NCBI GenBank assembly: GCA_026391695.1
Contig: JAPLDP010000021.1
Coordinates: forward strand, 62,001-126,000
Reading direction: 5' to 3'
DNA: 64,000 nt
From: Bacteroidota bacterium
Lineage (GTDB): Bacteria > Bacteroidota > Bacteroidia > Bacteroidales > JAGONC01
A program made the position numbers and the translations under genes. The notes under the pieces are model-generated. The model saw only the letters and a program-made list of their open reading frames with translations. It did not search any database and was not told the origin of the DNA. Below, piece after piece: positions 18,066 through 26,485 of the stretch (positions within the stretch are counted from its first letter, which is position 1; the number at the start of each line of letters is the position of its first letter).

Positions 18066-18138
18066 GATCCCGATTTCACTTCGTTCATCGGGATCAATTC
18101 GACTAGCAATTTTTTCTTCACTGCATTCGAAAAAATTG
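18066..18138. repeat. Two tandem hairpins with near-identical loops
   Basis: Hairpin 1 at 18066-18095 has perfect GATCCCGAT/ATCGGGATC arms around TTCACTTCGTTC. Hairpin 2 at 18107-18138 has perfect CAATTTTTTC/GAAAAAATTG arms around TTCACTGCATTC. The stems are unrelated, but the 12-nt loops differ at only 3 positions. They lie between porT and the next gene. Confidence 0.6.
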
Positions 18139-18201
18139 AGTCTCATTGATTAAAGGAGATTTTATATCTTTACCTGTGATTTTATCAGAAATAATGATTA
18201 T

Positions 18202-18894
18202 ATGGATACCAAAGAACTTTTCGAAACGGTCATCAATAAAGGATCCTTAAAGCAAAATGTGTATACGAATACCTTTAATACGTTTTATCTTTTCAAGGAT
18301 ATCATCCGTCAGCTTGCCGACGAATACATGAAAACTGACCCGGCGAAGAAAAAGAGCATACCCTTTGAATATTTCGATAAGGGTGATTTTCAGATTGAGT
18401 TAAAGTTTGCCGGCGATCTGCTGATCTTCATGATGCATACGAATATTTTTGAATTCTCGAGGTACCATGAGGTGATGAAAACCCCTTACATCAAAGAAGA
18501 TGAAAAACGCTCGTACTGCGGTGTCATCAATATTTACAATTTTCTGGCTGATTCTTTCAAGTATAACCGTTTGAACGATGTCGGATATCTGATCGGCAGG
18601 GTATTTATCAATAAAGACATGCATTATTTCATTGAGGGAAAGCGTGAAATCGGTTTTTTATTCAATAATTTCGGCCAGGCGGTCATGGATAAAAATAGTG
18701 CCCGTCAGATCATTGAATCGGCAATTCTGTATACTATTAATTTTGATCTGTTAACCCCACCTTTTGATAATGTGAAAGAGGTCGTCGTTCAGGACATGAT
18801 GACAGCAATGGATAATATGCAGATAAGGACTGGCAAGAGGCTGGGATTTAAATTCCAGGGTGACCATGAGGAGTTGAAGCTGCCGGAGTTGTAA
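18202..18894 (+). CDS. Conserved hypothetical protein
   Basis: Soluble-looking protein of 230 residues with no signal peptide or membrane segment and no motif I recognise. It contains KGDFQIELKFAGDLLIFMMHTNIFEF and a C-terminal NVKEVVVQDMMTAMDNMQIRTGKRLGFKF. Codon use matches its housekeeping neighbours, so it is probably a long-resident core gene of the group rather than an import. A heptamer array starts 4 nt after its stop. Confidence 0.7.
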   Translation: MDTKELFETVINKGSLKQNVYTNTFNTFYLFKDIIRQLADEYMKTDPAKKKSIPFEYFDKGDFQIELKFAGDLLIFMMHTNIFEFSRYHEVMKTPYIKEDEKRSYCGVINIYNFLADSFKYNRLNDVGYLIGRVFINKDMHYFIEGKREIGFLFNNFGQAVMDKNSARQIIESAILYTINFDLLTPPFDNVKEVVVQDMMTAMDNMQIRTGKRLGFKFQGDHEELKLPEL

Positions 18895-18897
18895 AGT

Positions 18898-18960
18898 AGT
18901 CGGCAGTCAGCAGTCAGCAGTCGGCAGTCAACAGTCAGCAGTCAACAGTCGGCAGTTGGC
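18898..18960. repeat. Heptamer word array AGTCRRC, nine units
   Basis: Nine exact-length 7-nt units without gaps: AGTCGGC, AGTCAGC (x2), AGTCGGC, AGTCAAC, AGTCAGC, AGTCAAC, AGTCGGC, AGTTGGC. It is the longest and cleanest array in the window and lies between a gene stop and the tRNA-Glu promoter. Confidence 0.9.
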
Positions 18961-19042
18961 AGCGGAGCGGGATGAAGCTGGGTATTCAAAATTTTATTTA
19001 GCCTCTCTCGTAGTTTTCTTTCTTTAAATTTTAATCATGATG

Positions 19043-19073
19043 TTTGCAGAATGCAAAATTTGTTCTATTTTTG
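19043..19073 (+). promoter_or_regulatory. Promoter of the tRNA-Glu/rpsT unit
   Basis: TTTG at 19043-19046, a 19-nt spacer, and TATTTTTG at 19066-19073, both matching the Bacteroidota consensus. It lies 24 nt before the tRNA. Confidence 0.75.
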
Positions 19074-19097
19074 CACTCCAATTTTAATGCGCACGTC

Positions 19098-19169
19098 GGC
19101 CCGTTCGTCTAGGGGTTAGGACGTCAGGTTTTCATCCTGGTAACAGGGGTTCGATTCCCCTACGGGCTA
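19098..19169 (+). tRNA. tRNA-Glu (anticodon UUC)
   Basis: A 72-nt cloverleaf. The acceptor arms GGCCCGT/ACGGGCT pair with one G-U, followed by discriminator A. The TCGTCTAG D-arm is typical of glutamate tRNAs. The anticodon stem CAGG/CCTG surrounds a TTC anticodon, and the T-arm is GGGGTTCGATTCCCC. CCA is not encoded. It ends 20 nt before rpsT with no terminator between. Confidence 0.95.
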
Positions 19170-19189
19170 CATAAGCTAAAAATACAGAT

Positions 19190-19444
19190 ATGGCCGATCA
19201 TAAATCATCATTAAAACGGATACGTCAGGAAGAAGTCCGTAAAGAGCATAACCGCTATTATGCTAAAACCATGCGAAATGCTATTCGTAAATTCCGAAGC
19301 CTCACGAGTAAAACGGAAGCAGAAGAAAAGCTCCCTAAACTCATCGCCATGATTGATAAAAATGTCAAGCGTTCCATAGTGCATAAAAATACAGCTTCCA
19401 ACCTGAAATCGAAACTGACAAAATATATCGGAACATTGTCATAA
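19190..19444 (+). CDS. rpsT: 30S ribosomal protein S20
   Basis: Basic protein of 84 residues starting MADHKSSLKRIRQEEVRKEHNRYY and ending NTASNLKSKLTKYIGTL, the standard S20 pattern of long helices that bind 16S rRNA. It lies 20 nt after tRNA-Glu without its own visible promoter, so both are probably made as one transcript. A strong terminator follows. Confidence 0.96.
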   Translation: MADHKSSLKRIRQEEVRKEHNRYYAKTMRNAIRKFRSLTSKTEAEEKLPKLIAMIDKNVKRSIVHKNTASNLKSKLTKYIGTLS

Positions 19445-19474
19445 TCGTTTTTCCCCCATTTGCTCATATACCTG

Positions 19475-19506
19475 AAAGCCTTTTCTTCAACAGAAAGGGC
19501 TTTTTT
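19475..19506 (+). terminator. Intrinsic terminator after rpsT
   Basis: Arms AAAGCCTTTTC (19475-19485) and GAAAGGGCTTT (19493-19503) pair along 11 bp with one G-U, a 7-nt loop, and a run of six T. Confidence 0.85.
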
Positions 19507-19548
19507 ATGGTCACGTTTCATTCATTTCCGGATTAATATCTGGATACT

Positions 19549-20247
19549 ATGGAAAACACTACCGGACATATGCCGATTAATTTCTGGGCCGAGGACGACA
19601 GGCCAAGAGAAAAGATGCTGTTAAAAGGGAAACACAATCTGAGTGATGCCGAACTGATCGCCATATTGATAGGATCAGGCACCCGCCATGCCTCTGCTGT
19701 TGATCTGGCAAAAAATATCCTGCAACGCGCACATAATAACCTCATTGAATTAGCCAAGTTGACTGTCACAGATCTCACCAGGGTACAGGGTATAGGGTCG
19801 GCAAAGGCGATTACAATTATGGCTGCCCTTGAATTGGGACGACGTCGCCGTTCTGCAGAGGTCTTTAACAGGGAAAAGGTACAAACCAGCCGTGATGCCT
19901 ATGAAATATTCCAGGCTAAAGTGTCGGAAGAGAATTATGAAGCATTCTGGATCATGCTCCTGAATCGCTCCAATAAAATCATTGGCATGGAAAAGATCAG
20001 TGATGGCGGCATTTCGGGAACTGTTGCCGATCCCAAAAAAATCTTTAAACTGGCACTTGACCACTATGCATCCTGTATCATCCTGTGCCATAATCACCCA
20101 TCCGGCAGCACGGATCCGAGCCAGGCTGATATGCAGTTAACCGGCAAACTGGTTGAAGCCGGAAAATACCTCGATATTGAAATTCTTGATCATATTATTG
20201 TCGGAGATGAAATATACTATAGTTTTGCAGATGATGGAAAAATTTAA
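19549..20247 (+). CDS. radC: RadC/JAMM-domain protein
   Basis: Product of 232 residues. The N-terminal helix-hairpin-helix is at about 65-90 (LTRVQGIGSAKAITIMAALELGRRR). The C-terminal RadC metal-binding domain holds HNHPSG (H181-H183) and D194. Although named for DNA repair, the true role of this JAB1/MPN-like family is uncertain. The gene is complete and has no mobile-element context; it lies between the rpsT terminator and wecB. Confidence 0.92.
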   Translation: MENTTGHMPINFWAEDDRPREKMLLKGKHNLSDAELIAILIGSGTRHASAVDLAKNILQRAHNNLIELAKLTVTDLTRVQGIGSAKAITIMAALELGRRRRSAEVFNREKVQTSRDAYEIFQAKVSEENYEAFWIMLLNRSNKIIGMEKISDGGISGTVADPKKIFKLALDHYASCIILCHNHPSGSTDPSQADMQLTGKLVEAGKYLDIEILDHIIVGDEIYYSFADDGKI

Positions 20248-20289
20248 TGCCTGAAGCGGCGTTAATGTTTAAAGTTAAGTAAACAGCAG

Positions 20290-21438
20290 ATGATCAAAGT
20301 GATATCCGTGGTCGGAGCGAGGCCACAATTTATTAAGGCTGCCGCTATCAGCAGGGCTGTCAGAAGTGGTTACAGTGATAAAATCCAGGATATCATTCTT
20401 CATACCGGTCAGCACTATGATGATAATATGTCGAAAGTTTTTTTCGACCAGCTTAATCTACCTGTACCGCGTTATAATCTTGGTGTGGGTTCTGCCCCGC
20501 ACGGAGTGCAGACAGCACGTATGATTTTACGCATGGAACCGGCATTTTTAGCTGAAAAGCCCGATGTGATCATCCTTTACGGCGATACCAATTCCACACT
20601 TGCCGGGGCTATAACGGCATCGAAACTGGATATACCGGTAGCACACGTGGAGGCCGGATTACGCTCGTTCAACAGGTCTATGCCTGAAGAGATCAACAGG
20701 ATCGTTTGTGATCATGTTTCCACACTGCTGTTTTGTCCTTCACAAACGGCTGTTAATAATCTCAAACATGAAGGTTTTATGCAGGATAGTGAGCTATCAT
20801 TTTGTGGTAATCATCCTAAGATTTTTTTCTCAGGCGATGTAATGTATGATAATGCTCTGTTTTTTTCCGGAATAGCGAAAGGAAGCACGGATATCCTGAA
20901 TCAATACAGGCTTGCATCCGGTGAGTATCTTTTGGCCACTATTCACCGCGACAATAATACTGACCAGCCTGAACGCCTGAATGCGATCTTTTCTGCTTTG
21001 TACAACCTGTCGGAGGAGTTTGATAAAACGGTCATCATTCCTTTGCATCCCAGAACGACACGGGTACTGAAGAAAAACCTTGAAGCCGGCTTGTACAGGT
21101 CTGTATATAACCGCCCGAATATAATCATTACACAGCCGTTATCATTTTTCGATATGATGGTGCTTGAAAGGAACGCCCAGATCATTTTAACCGATTCAGG
21201 GGGCGTGCAGAAGGAAGCCTTTTTTTATCAGAGACCATGTATCATTTTACGGCCTGAAACAGAATGGATTGAGATAATTGAACATCAGGCCGGCATCATA
21301 GCAGATGCTGATCCGCAAAAGATCCGTGAAGCCTATCTCCATTATGTTGAACACCCGGATATTATTTTCCCTCCTGTTTATGGTAATGGTAAAGCGTCGG
21401 AATTTATTTGCAGGGAGATTGCAGCCATATTTAATTGA
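20290..21438 (+). CDS. wecB: UDP-N-acetylglucosamine 2-epimerase (non-hydrolysing)
   Basis: GT-B-fold enzyme of 382 residues. It begins VISVVGARPQFIKAAAISRAV and contains LHTGQHYDDNMS, GDTNSTLAGAI, HVEAGLRSF, HRDNN and TDSGGVQKEAFF, all typical of WecB. It interconverts UDP-GlcNAc and UDP-ManNAc for surface polysaccharide. In T9SS organisms ManNAc-derived sugars can be part of the LPS that PorU attaches to cargo; that link here is inference. Confidence 0.93.
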   Translation: MIKVISVVGARPQFIKAAAISRAVRSGYSDKIQDIILHTGQHYDDNMSKVFFDQLNLPVPRYNLGVGSAPHGVQTARMILRMEPAFLAEKPDVIILYGDTNSTLAGAITASKLDIPVAHVEAGLRSFNRSMPEEINRIVCDHVSTLLFCPSQTAVNNLKHEGFMQDSELSFCGNHPKIFFSGDVMYDNALFFSGIAKGSTDILNQYRLASGEYLLATIHRDNNTDQPERLNAIFSALYNLSEEFDKTVIIPLHPRTTRVLKKNLEAGLYRSVYNRPNIIITQPLSFFDMMVLERNAQIILTDSGGVQKEAFFYQRPCIILRPETEWIEIIEHQAGIIADADPQKIREAYLHYVEHPDIIFPPVYGNGKASEFICREIAAIFN

Positions 21439-21509
21439 GATAGTCAGTGCTACCGGGATTTCAGAATGGATAGTGTTCGAAAATGTTTTCTTCTAAAAAT
21501 TCCATATAA

Positions 21510-21540
21510 TTTGGAATTTGAAATATTCTTCCTACCTTTG
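21510..21540 (+). promoter_or_regulatory. Promoter of the rpsF-rpsR-rplI operon
   Basis: TTTG at 21510-21513, a 19-nt spacer, and TACCTTTG at 21533-21540, an exact consensus pair 44 nt before rpsF. Confidence 0.75.
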
Positions 21541-21584
21541 CACTCCATTTTTAAATTATAAAGCATTTTAAAACAGCGATAGAG

Positions 21585-21947
21585 ATGTTGAAACAGTATG
21601 AAACCGTTTTCATTATGACTCCCGTTTTATCTGAAGAACAGATGAAGGAAACGGTAGAAAAATTCAGTTCATTCCTGAAAGCAAAAGGTGCACAGATTAT
21701 CCTTGAAGACAACTGGGGATTGCGCAAATTGGCCTATCCCATCCATAAAAAATCGAGTGGATTCTATCACCTTATTGAGTATAAATCTGATGGCACGATC
21801 ATCAAGGAGATGGAAACCGCCTTTAAACGTGATGAACGCATCCTGCGCTTCCTGACCGTCACCCTGGATAGACATGCAATAGCCTATAACGAGAAAAAAC
21901 GTAATAAAAAAGATATCGATAAATTAGCGGAAGTAAAAGAAGAATAA
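21585..21947 (+). CDS. rpsF: 30S ribosomal protein S6
   Basis: Product of 120 residues with the S6 fold signature: QYETVFIMTPVLSEEQMKETVEKF, WGLRKLAYPIHKKSSGFYHLIEY and DERILRFLTVTLD. The lysine- and glutamate-rich tail is usual in Bacteroidota. First gene of the S6-S18-L9 operon; rpsR starts 25 nt later. Confidence 0.97.
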   Translation: MLKQYETVFIMTPVLSEEQMKETVEKFSSFLKAKGAQIILEDNWGLRKLAYPIHKKSSGFYHLIEYKSDGTIIKEMETAFKRDERILRFLTVTLDRHAIAYNEKKRNKKDIDKLAEVKEE

Positions 21948-21972
21948 TAATTCATATTAAAAGAACAGCAAA

Positions 21973-22245
21973 ATGATAAACCAAGGCAATTCAGAAATAA
22001 AGTATTTAACACCGATTGCCGTCGATATAAAAAAGAAGAAATATTGCCGTTTCAAGAAAAGTGGCATTAAATATATCGACTATAAGGATGCTGACTTCCT
22101 TTTGAAATTTGTTAATGAACAGGGGAAAATCCTCCCCAGGAGAATTACGGGAACATCAACCAAATATCAGAAGAAGGTCGCTCAGGCGATTAAGAGAGCA
22201 CGACATTTGGGATTAATGCCCTATGTTGCAGACTTGTTAAAATAG
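21973..22245 (+). CDS. rpsR: 30S ribosomal protein S18
   Basis: Product of 90 residues with [63 protein letters not shown], nearly the complete S18 consensus. S18 binds next to S6 on the 30S platform, which matches the gene order. Confidence 0.97.
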   Translation: MINQGNSEIKYLTPIAVDIKKKKYCRFKKSGIKYIDYKDADFLLKFVNEQGKILPRRITGTSTKYQKKVAQAIKRARHLGLMPYVADLLK

Positions 22246-22255
22246 GGAGGCAGAT

Positions 22256-22705
22256 ATGGAAGTTATTCTTAAAAAAGATGTGGCCAATCTTGGGCATACG
22301 AATGATGTGGTCAATGTAAAGCGTGGTTATGCCCGAAATTACCTCATACCACAGGGTTACGCCATCCTCGCCACTGAAACCAATAAAAAGGTGTTGTCGG
22401 AGAATATGAGACAAAAGGCCTTTAAAGAAGATAAGGTCCGTAAGGAGGCCGAAGCACTTGCCGGAGCTATTGAAAATATCACGGTAAAAATCGGTGCCAA
22501 AGCAGCTTCTACGGGAAGAATATTTGGTTCCGTTAATGCCCTTCAGATCGCTGATGCTATCAGGGAGCAGTTTAACTATGAAATCGATAGAAAAAAAATA
22601 ATCCTCGATGGCGATGCAATTAAAGAACTGGGTACTTATAAAGCCAAACTCAACCTGTATAAAGATATCAGTGTAACGATAAATTTTGAAGTGTTTGCTG
22701 AATAA
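22256..22705 (+). CDS. rplI: 50S ribosomal protein L9
   Basis: Product of 149 residues. The N-terminal rRNA-binding domain (EVILKKDVANLGHTNDVVNVKRGYARNYLIPQGYAI) is followed by the long connecting helix and the C-terminal domain (KIGAKAASTGRIFGSVNALQIADAI). It ends the operon; a GGGAGG-like stretch precedes the start and a terminator follows. Confidence 0.97.
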   Translation: MEVILKKDVANLGHTNDVVNVKRGYARNYLIPQGYAILATETNKKVLSENMRQKAFKEDKVRKEAEALAGAIENITVKIGAKAASTGRIFGSVNALQIADAIREQFNYEIDRKKIILDGDAIKELGTYKAKLNLYKDISVTINFEVFAE

Positions 22706-22725
22706 TACAGACAATCATTTTAAAG

Positions 22726-22767
22726 CCCGGTGTGCTGAAATATTTTTTCAGAGCACCGGGTTTTTTT
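22726..22767 (+). terminator. Intrinsic terminator after rplI
   Basis: Arms CCCGGTGTGCTGAAA and TTTCAGAGCACCGGG pair with two mismatches and are followed by seven T (22761-22767). Confidence 0.88.
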
Positions 22768-22842
22768 AATGGAATATGTTCCAAACCAGCATTCAGGGTG
22801 AACCTGTCACATAGCTTAAAATATTGCACAACAGCTAATACA

Positions 22843-23616
22843 ATGCTAAGCAGGAATAAAATAAAATACATCACATCTCTCAGGCACGCAAAGTACCGGA
22901 ATCTCCATAATGAATTTATTGTTGAAGGGACAAAAGTTGTACTGGAACTTTTAAAGAGCTCCTGGGTGGTTAAAGAGATATTTGCACTGGATAAATGGCT
23001 TCATGACCACCTGGGTTTTATAGATGAGCAGAGCACCAGTACAATCCGGGTATCGGAGAAAGAGTTGGAAAGGATATCAGCCCTGAACACACCATCTGAG
23101 GTTATAGCCATCTGTGAAATTCCTGAAAGGATACCTGATAAATTAGTGATAAGCGGATTGGTTGTTGTTCTGGATGATATACGTGATCCCGGGAATCTGG
23201 GTACCATCATTCGCACAGCAGATTGGTTTGGCATTAAAAATATTATTTGCTCGCCGCAATGCGTTGACCTCTATAATCCAAAGGTCGTCCAGGCAACCAT
23301 GGGCTCTCTTACACGTGTAAACGTCTATTATGCCGATTTGGGCAATTTTTTAAAAAATCTTCCATCTGACCTGATGGTCTATGGCGCAGCCCTTGAAGGC
23401 CAAAGCATTCATGAGGTATCCCTATCAGCTGAAGGTGTCATCATTATTGGCAACGAATCAACCGGCCTGTCAGGTAATGTTCTTCCCTTTATTACCAAGA
23501 AACTCTATATCCCTGCATATGATATTTATAATGGGGGACCTAAAGCTGAATCTCTTAATGCTGCCATTGCCTGTTCGATTATTCTGTATGAGTTCAGAAA
23601 GCACATGAACCTTTAA
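22843..23616 (+). CDS. TrmH/SpoU-family RNA 2'-O-methyltransferase
   Basis: From ATG 22843 the product is 257 residues. An N-terminal RNA-binding domain (LRHAKYRNLHNEFIVEGTKVV) is followed by the SPOUT knot with its three motifs: VLDDIRDPGNLGTIIRTADW, IIGNESTGLS and ESLNAAIACSIILYEF. The family methylates ribose in tRNA or rRNA with SAM; the exact site (for example 23S G2251 or tRNA position 18) cannot be read. A longer frame starts at 22732 inside the rplI terminator and is rejected. Confidence 0.9.
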   Translation: MLSRNKIKYITSLRHAKYRNLHNEFIVEGTKVVLELLKSSWVVKEIFALDKWLHDHLGFIDEQSTSTIRVSEKELERISALNTPSEVIAICEIPERIPDKLVISGLVVVLDDIRDPGNLGTIIRTADWFGIKNIICSPQCVDLYNPKVVQATMGSLTRVNVYYADLGNFLKNLPSDLMVYGAALEGQSIHEVSLSAEGVIIIGNESTGLSGNVLPFITKKLYIPAYDIYNGGPKAESLNAAIACSIILYEFRKHMNL

Positions 23617-23683
23617 TTATGGTTATTTTAAAAAAAATAATTCCATTCTGAAAAAAACTCTTGCTTTTGGATTTTGGAATTAT

Positions 23684-23691
23684 TATATTTG
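23684..23691 (+). promoter_or_regulatory. -7 element of the alpha-CTD/sigma-4 gene
   Basis: TATATTTG is an exact TAnnTTTG match, with TTG at 23661-23663 about 20 nt upstream and the ATG 23 nt downstream. Confidence 0.55.
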
Positions 23692-23714
23692 TGTAATTTT
23701 TAAAATCCCTTCTT

Positions 23715-25190
23715 ATGCACGATATTAATTTCACTAATTATCATATTGAAGAGTTAAAGAATTCCGAGAATCTTTCGGAACGGACAAAGAATGTTTGCCT
23801 TAAAGGTTCGTTGGATAACCTGAACAAGATTCTGATCTATTTCCTGAAAAATGGGAATTTTAAAAAAATCAGAAATTGTGGTGATAAGACCAACAAAGAG
23901 CTGATTAATATGGCGGAGAAATATCTCGCTCGTTTTAAATTCACTATTGATGATCTTGAAATAAGTGATGAAAGTGAAGTGTTCGAGCGCTTCAAATTTT
24001 TTTGTTACGAAAGTTTTGGAATTCCATCTGTAGAAACAGAGGTTTTTCGTGAAGAGTTCTTTAAAAACAAATTTCCTTTTTTCAGATATGTGATGCTGAT
24101 ACTGAAAAAGATACTTAATGAAAGGGAATATTTCATTTTTAAGCACAACTATGGATACCTTTTTGAACAGGAAAAGATGACCCTGCAATCCATTGGTGAT
24201 ATATATGGTATTACCCGTGAACGGATCAGGCAGATCTCCCAGATGATTCCCTATAAACTTGAGGAAGCCGTCATACGTCTTACAAAAGAACAGGATTATA
24301 TTAAAAGCTGTTTTCATTATAACCTCGATATCAAGGCCGACTATATATTGATTGATAATAATACTGCCCGGGAGATCAATAAATTGGAGGATCTGAAGTT
24401 TACTGTCAAATTCTATGCGCTTGTTTTCTCCATATTGTATTCAAAAACATACAGCATGTTCCAGGATAAGGAAATCACATATAAAAATTATTTCCTGGTA
24501 AAAAATGATTTGTTTAAACAGTTCCGTTTCGCAGCATTATTTGATGATCTGGTAGAAAAAACCAACCAAAGAATTGAAGTGAGTTATGCCGAAGATTTTG
24601 ATAAAGTATTGAAAAAATATCTGAAATCGGATGATCCCGCAATTTTTAAACGTATCAAGCCCATGTGCAGACACATCCTCAAGATCGGGCTTAACCTGGA
24701 AGTGAACAAAGAAAACATGTTGTTCATTCCCCGGAACACAATGGTCAAGTTATCCGAATACATCGTTGATATTGTGAAGAATGCCGGCCGTCCTATGCAC
24801 CTGAAAGAGATACACAAGGAACTCTCCAGAAGATCACATAAGGCTCCTCATAATATCGAATCCCTCCGGTCGTCAATTTTAAGCATCGATGATATTGTGG
24901 CCATTGGTAAAACAAGCACATATGCTTTAAAACAATGGGGGAACATTAAAACCGGTACCATTAAAACGCTGGTGAAAGAATACCTTTCCCAATTCGACGA
25001 ACCACGGCATATTAATGATATCGCTGAATATGTGATTCAGTTCAGGAAAACCACTGATAAAAACATTCTGTCCAATCTAAAACTTGACAGGACCAGAGCC
25101 TTCGTATTTTACAAGAAAAGTTTCATTGGTCTGCGTTCAAAGAAATACAAGCGCATAGGGGGTAAGCATAGCCAGCTTAGATTATTATAA
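23715..25190 (+). CDS. Transcription-related protein: alpha-CTD-like, sigma region 4 and winged-helix domains
   Basis: Product of 491 residues. About 30-75 resembles the RNA polymerase alpha C-terminal domain (FKKIRNCGDKTNKELINMA, a helix-hairpin-helix pattern like IRNFGKKSLEEI). About 130-185 is sigma-70 region 4 with its HTH (LNEREYFIFKHNYG, LQSIGDIYGITRERIRQIS). A long linker has no recognised fold. About 350-425 is a winged helix like HARE-HTH (LSEYIVDIVKNAGRPMHLKEIHKELSRRS), and a second winged-helix-like stretch ends the protein. It lacks sigma region 2, so it should not open promoters alone. A role in recruiting or modifying RNA polymerase at DNA is inference; related proteins occur in Bacteroidota without a settled function. 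Confidence 0.8.
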   Translation: MHDINFTNYHIEELKNSENLSERTKNVCLKGSLDNLNKILIYFLKNGNFKKIRNCGDKTNKELINMAEKYLARFKFTIDDLEISDESEVFERFKFFCYESFGIPSVETEVFREEFFKNKFPFFRYVMLILKKILNEREYFIFKHNYGYLFEQEKMTLQSIGDIYGITRERIRQISQMIPYKLEEAVIRLTKEQDYIKSCFHYNLDIKADYILIDNNTAREINKLEDLKFTVKFYALVFSILYSKTYSMFQDKEITYKNYFLVKNDLFKQFRFAALFDDLVEKTNQRIEVSYAEDFDKVLKKYLKSDDPAIFKRIKPMCRHILKIGLNLEVNKENMLFIPRNTMVKLSEYIVDIVKNAGRPMHLKEIHKELSRRSHKAPHNIESLRSSILSIDDIVAIGKTSTYALKQWGNIKTGTIKTLVKEYLSQFDEPRHINDIAEYVIQFRKTTDKNILSNLKLDRTRAFVFYKKSFIGLRSKKYKRIGGKHSQLRLL

Positions 25191-25211
25191 AAGGCTGAGA
25201 TCTTAGCGAAA

Positions 25212-26216
25212 TCAATCCACAATAAGCTTTTCTATTCCCTCTGTCGCAAAGCTTTTCATGTTCCCGCCCTGATCTGAAAAAATAAAATAGGCATCGAGGC
25301 TTTTCTCTTGCTCAAGGAATTTTTTTGATTTCTCCAATCCCATCACCATAAAAGCAGTGGCATATGCATCGGCAGTCCAGCAATTTTTTGCCTTGACTGA
25401 AACGCTCAGAAGAGTGTGTGTAACAGGATAGCCGGTTGATGGATCAATGGTATGGGAATATCTGATACCATTTTTTTCATAATATTTCCGGTAATTCCCT
25501 GATGTGGAAAGGGCTTCATTTTCAAGCTCTACTATGGCTTTCACCTGCTGGCTGGCATCCATATCCTGAGCCGGCTTTTCAATGCCGACACGCCATCGCT
25601 GACCACCAGGTTTATGGCCTTTTGCATACACTTCACCTCCAATATCCACAAGGAAAGCCGAAATACCTTTCTCATCCAGAAATCTGGCAATGACATCGAC
25701 TGTGTAGCCCTGGGCGATAGCGTTGAAGTCGAAGCGCATGCCTGGATTATCTTTCTGAACTTTCTGTCCTGATAATCTTACTGCTTTATAATTCACCAGC
25801 TTACGGAGGCTGTCAATGGATGCCGTGTCGGTTTTCATGATGGGAGATGTTCCAAATCCCCAGGCATTTACGAGGGGCCCGATAGTCATGTCGAATGCCC
25901 CTCCTGTTTTGTCAGAAACCTCTTTCGCATGATTGAAGATATCTACAAAGATATTATCAACAATAACAGTTGTGTCGTTATTGTTTATCCTGGAGATAAT
26001 TGATGAAGCCTTATAAACCGATACGGACTGGTCGAATGCATTCAGAATGGAATCTATCTCCTCCTGATAATTTTGTCCTGAAGATGTATAATACGTTATC
26101 GTATAATATGTACCCTGGGCTTCACCCGAAAATTTAACCAGTTGTTCTGCTGCATCGGGATTACAGGAGAAGAAGCCTGTAATTATTGCTGATCCGAATA
26201 AAAAATATCTTTTCAT
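25212..26216 (-). CDS. apbE: FAD:protein FMN transferase, lipoprotein
   Basis: ApbE-family protein of 334 residues with a lipobox ending at C18 (IITGFFSC). It contains GEAQGTYYTITYY, the GGAFDMTIGPLVNAWGFG segment, RFDFNAIAQGYTVDVI, VDIGGEVYAKG and SHTIDPSTGYPV. The enzyme attaches FMN covalently to Nqr/Rnf subunits in the periplasm. It is translationally coupled to the nqrF remnant (stop TAA and start ATG share one base), the usual position after an nqr operon. That operon is missing here, so its present targets must be encoded elsewhere. Confidence 0.92.
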   Translation of the reverse strand: MKRYFLFGSAIITGFFSCNPDAAEQLVKFSGEAQGTYYTITYYTSSGQNYQEEIDSILNAFDQSVSVYKASSIISRINNNDTTVIVDNIFVDIFNHAKEVSDKTGGAFDMTIGPLVNAWGFGTSPIMKTDTASIDSLRKLVNYKAVRLSGQKVQKDNPGMRFDFNAIAQGYTVDVIARFLDEKGISAFLVDIGGEVYAKGHKPGGQRWRVGIEKPAQDMDASQQVKAIVELENEALSTSGNYRKYYEKNGIRYSHTIDPSTGYPVTHTLLSVSVKAKNCWTADAYATAFMVMGLEKSKKFLEQEKSLDAYFIFSDQGGNMKSFATEGIEKLIVD

Positions 26217-26485
26217 TATCCTCCAAAATCGTCAAAGGCAATCATTTCTTTCGGGGCACCATAATCATCAAGCATTTTCAGCACAGCCTGATTCATCAGT
26301 GGTGGTCCGCAAAGATAATATTCTACTTCTTCCGGTTCAGGATGTTTGCTGAGATAATTATCCATAACCACCTGGTATTTAAATCCAGTATAACCTTCAC
26401 AGCGATCTTCGGGTAACGGTTCTGACAAAGTAATATTCTGCGATTGCATAGGTGCCATGCCTACACCACCTCCGATCTGTCTCAC
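26216..26485 (-). pseudogene. nqrF: nqrF remnant (Na+-translocating NADH:quinone reductase subunit F)
   Basis: About 89 residues are open, with the NqrF C-terminus well preserved ([46 protein letters not shown]). [10 protein letters not shown] is joined almost directly to LSEPLPED, although intact NqrF has roughly 45 residues between them. Upstream the frame reads only NSTVRQ back to a stop, so the FAD domain, ferredoxin domain and membrane helix are gone. This is a 3' scrap with an internal deletion. No nqrA-E is present on either side. Confidence 0.8.

Noticed and set aside
18898-18960. Possible CRISPR-like repeat array
   Set aside because: The 7-nt units run on without spacers, and no cas gene is near; it is a simple word array.
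22732-22842. N-terminal extension of the SpoU methyltransferase
   Set aside because: The stretch begins inside the rplI terminator and has no similarity to the family.
24584-24817. Small antisense ORF within the alpha-CTD/sigma-4 gene
   Set aside because: A shadow frame without start context or protein features.
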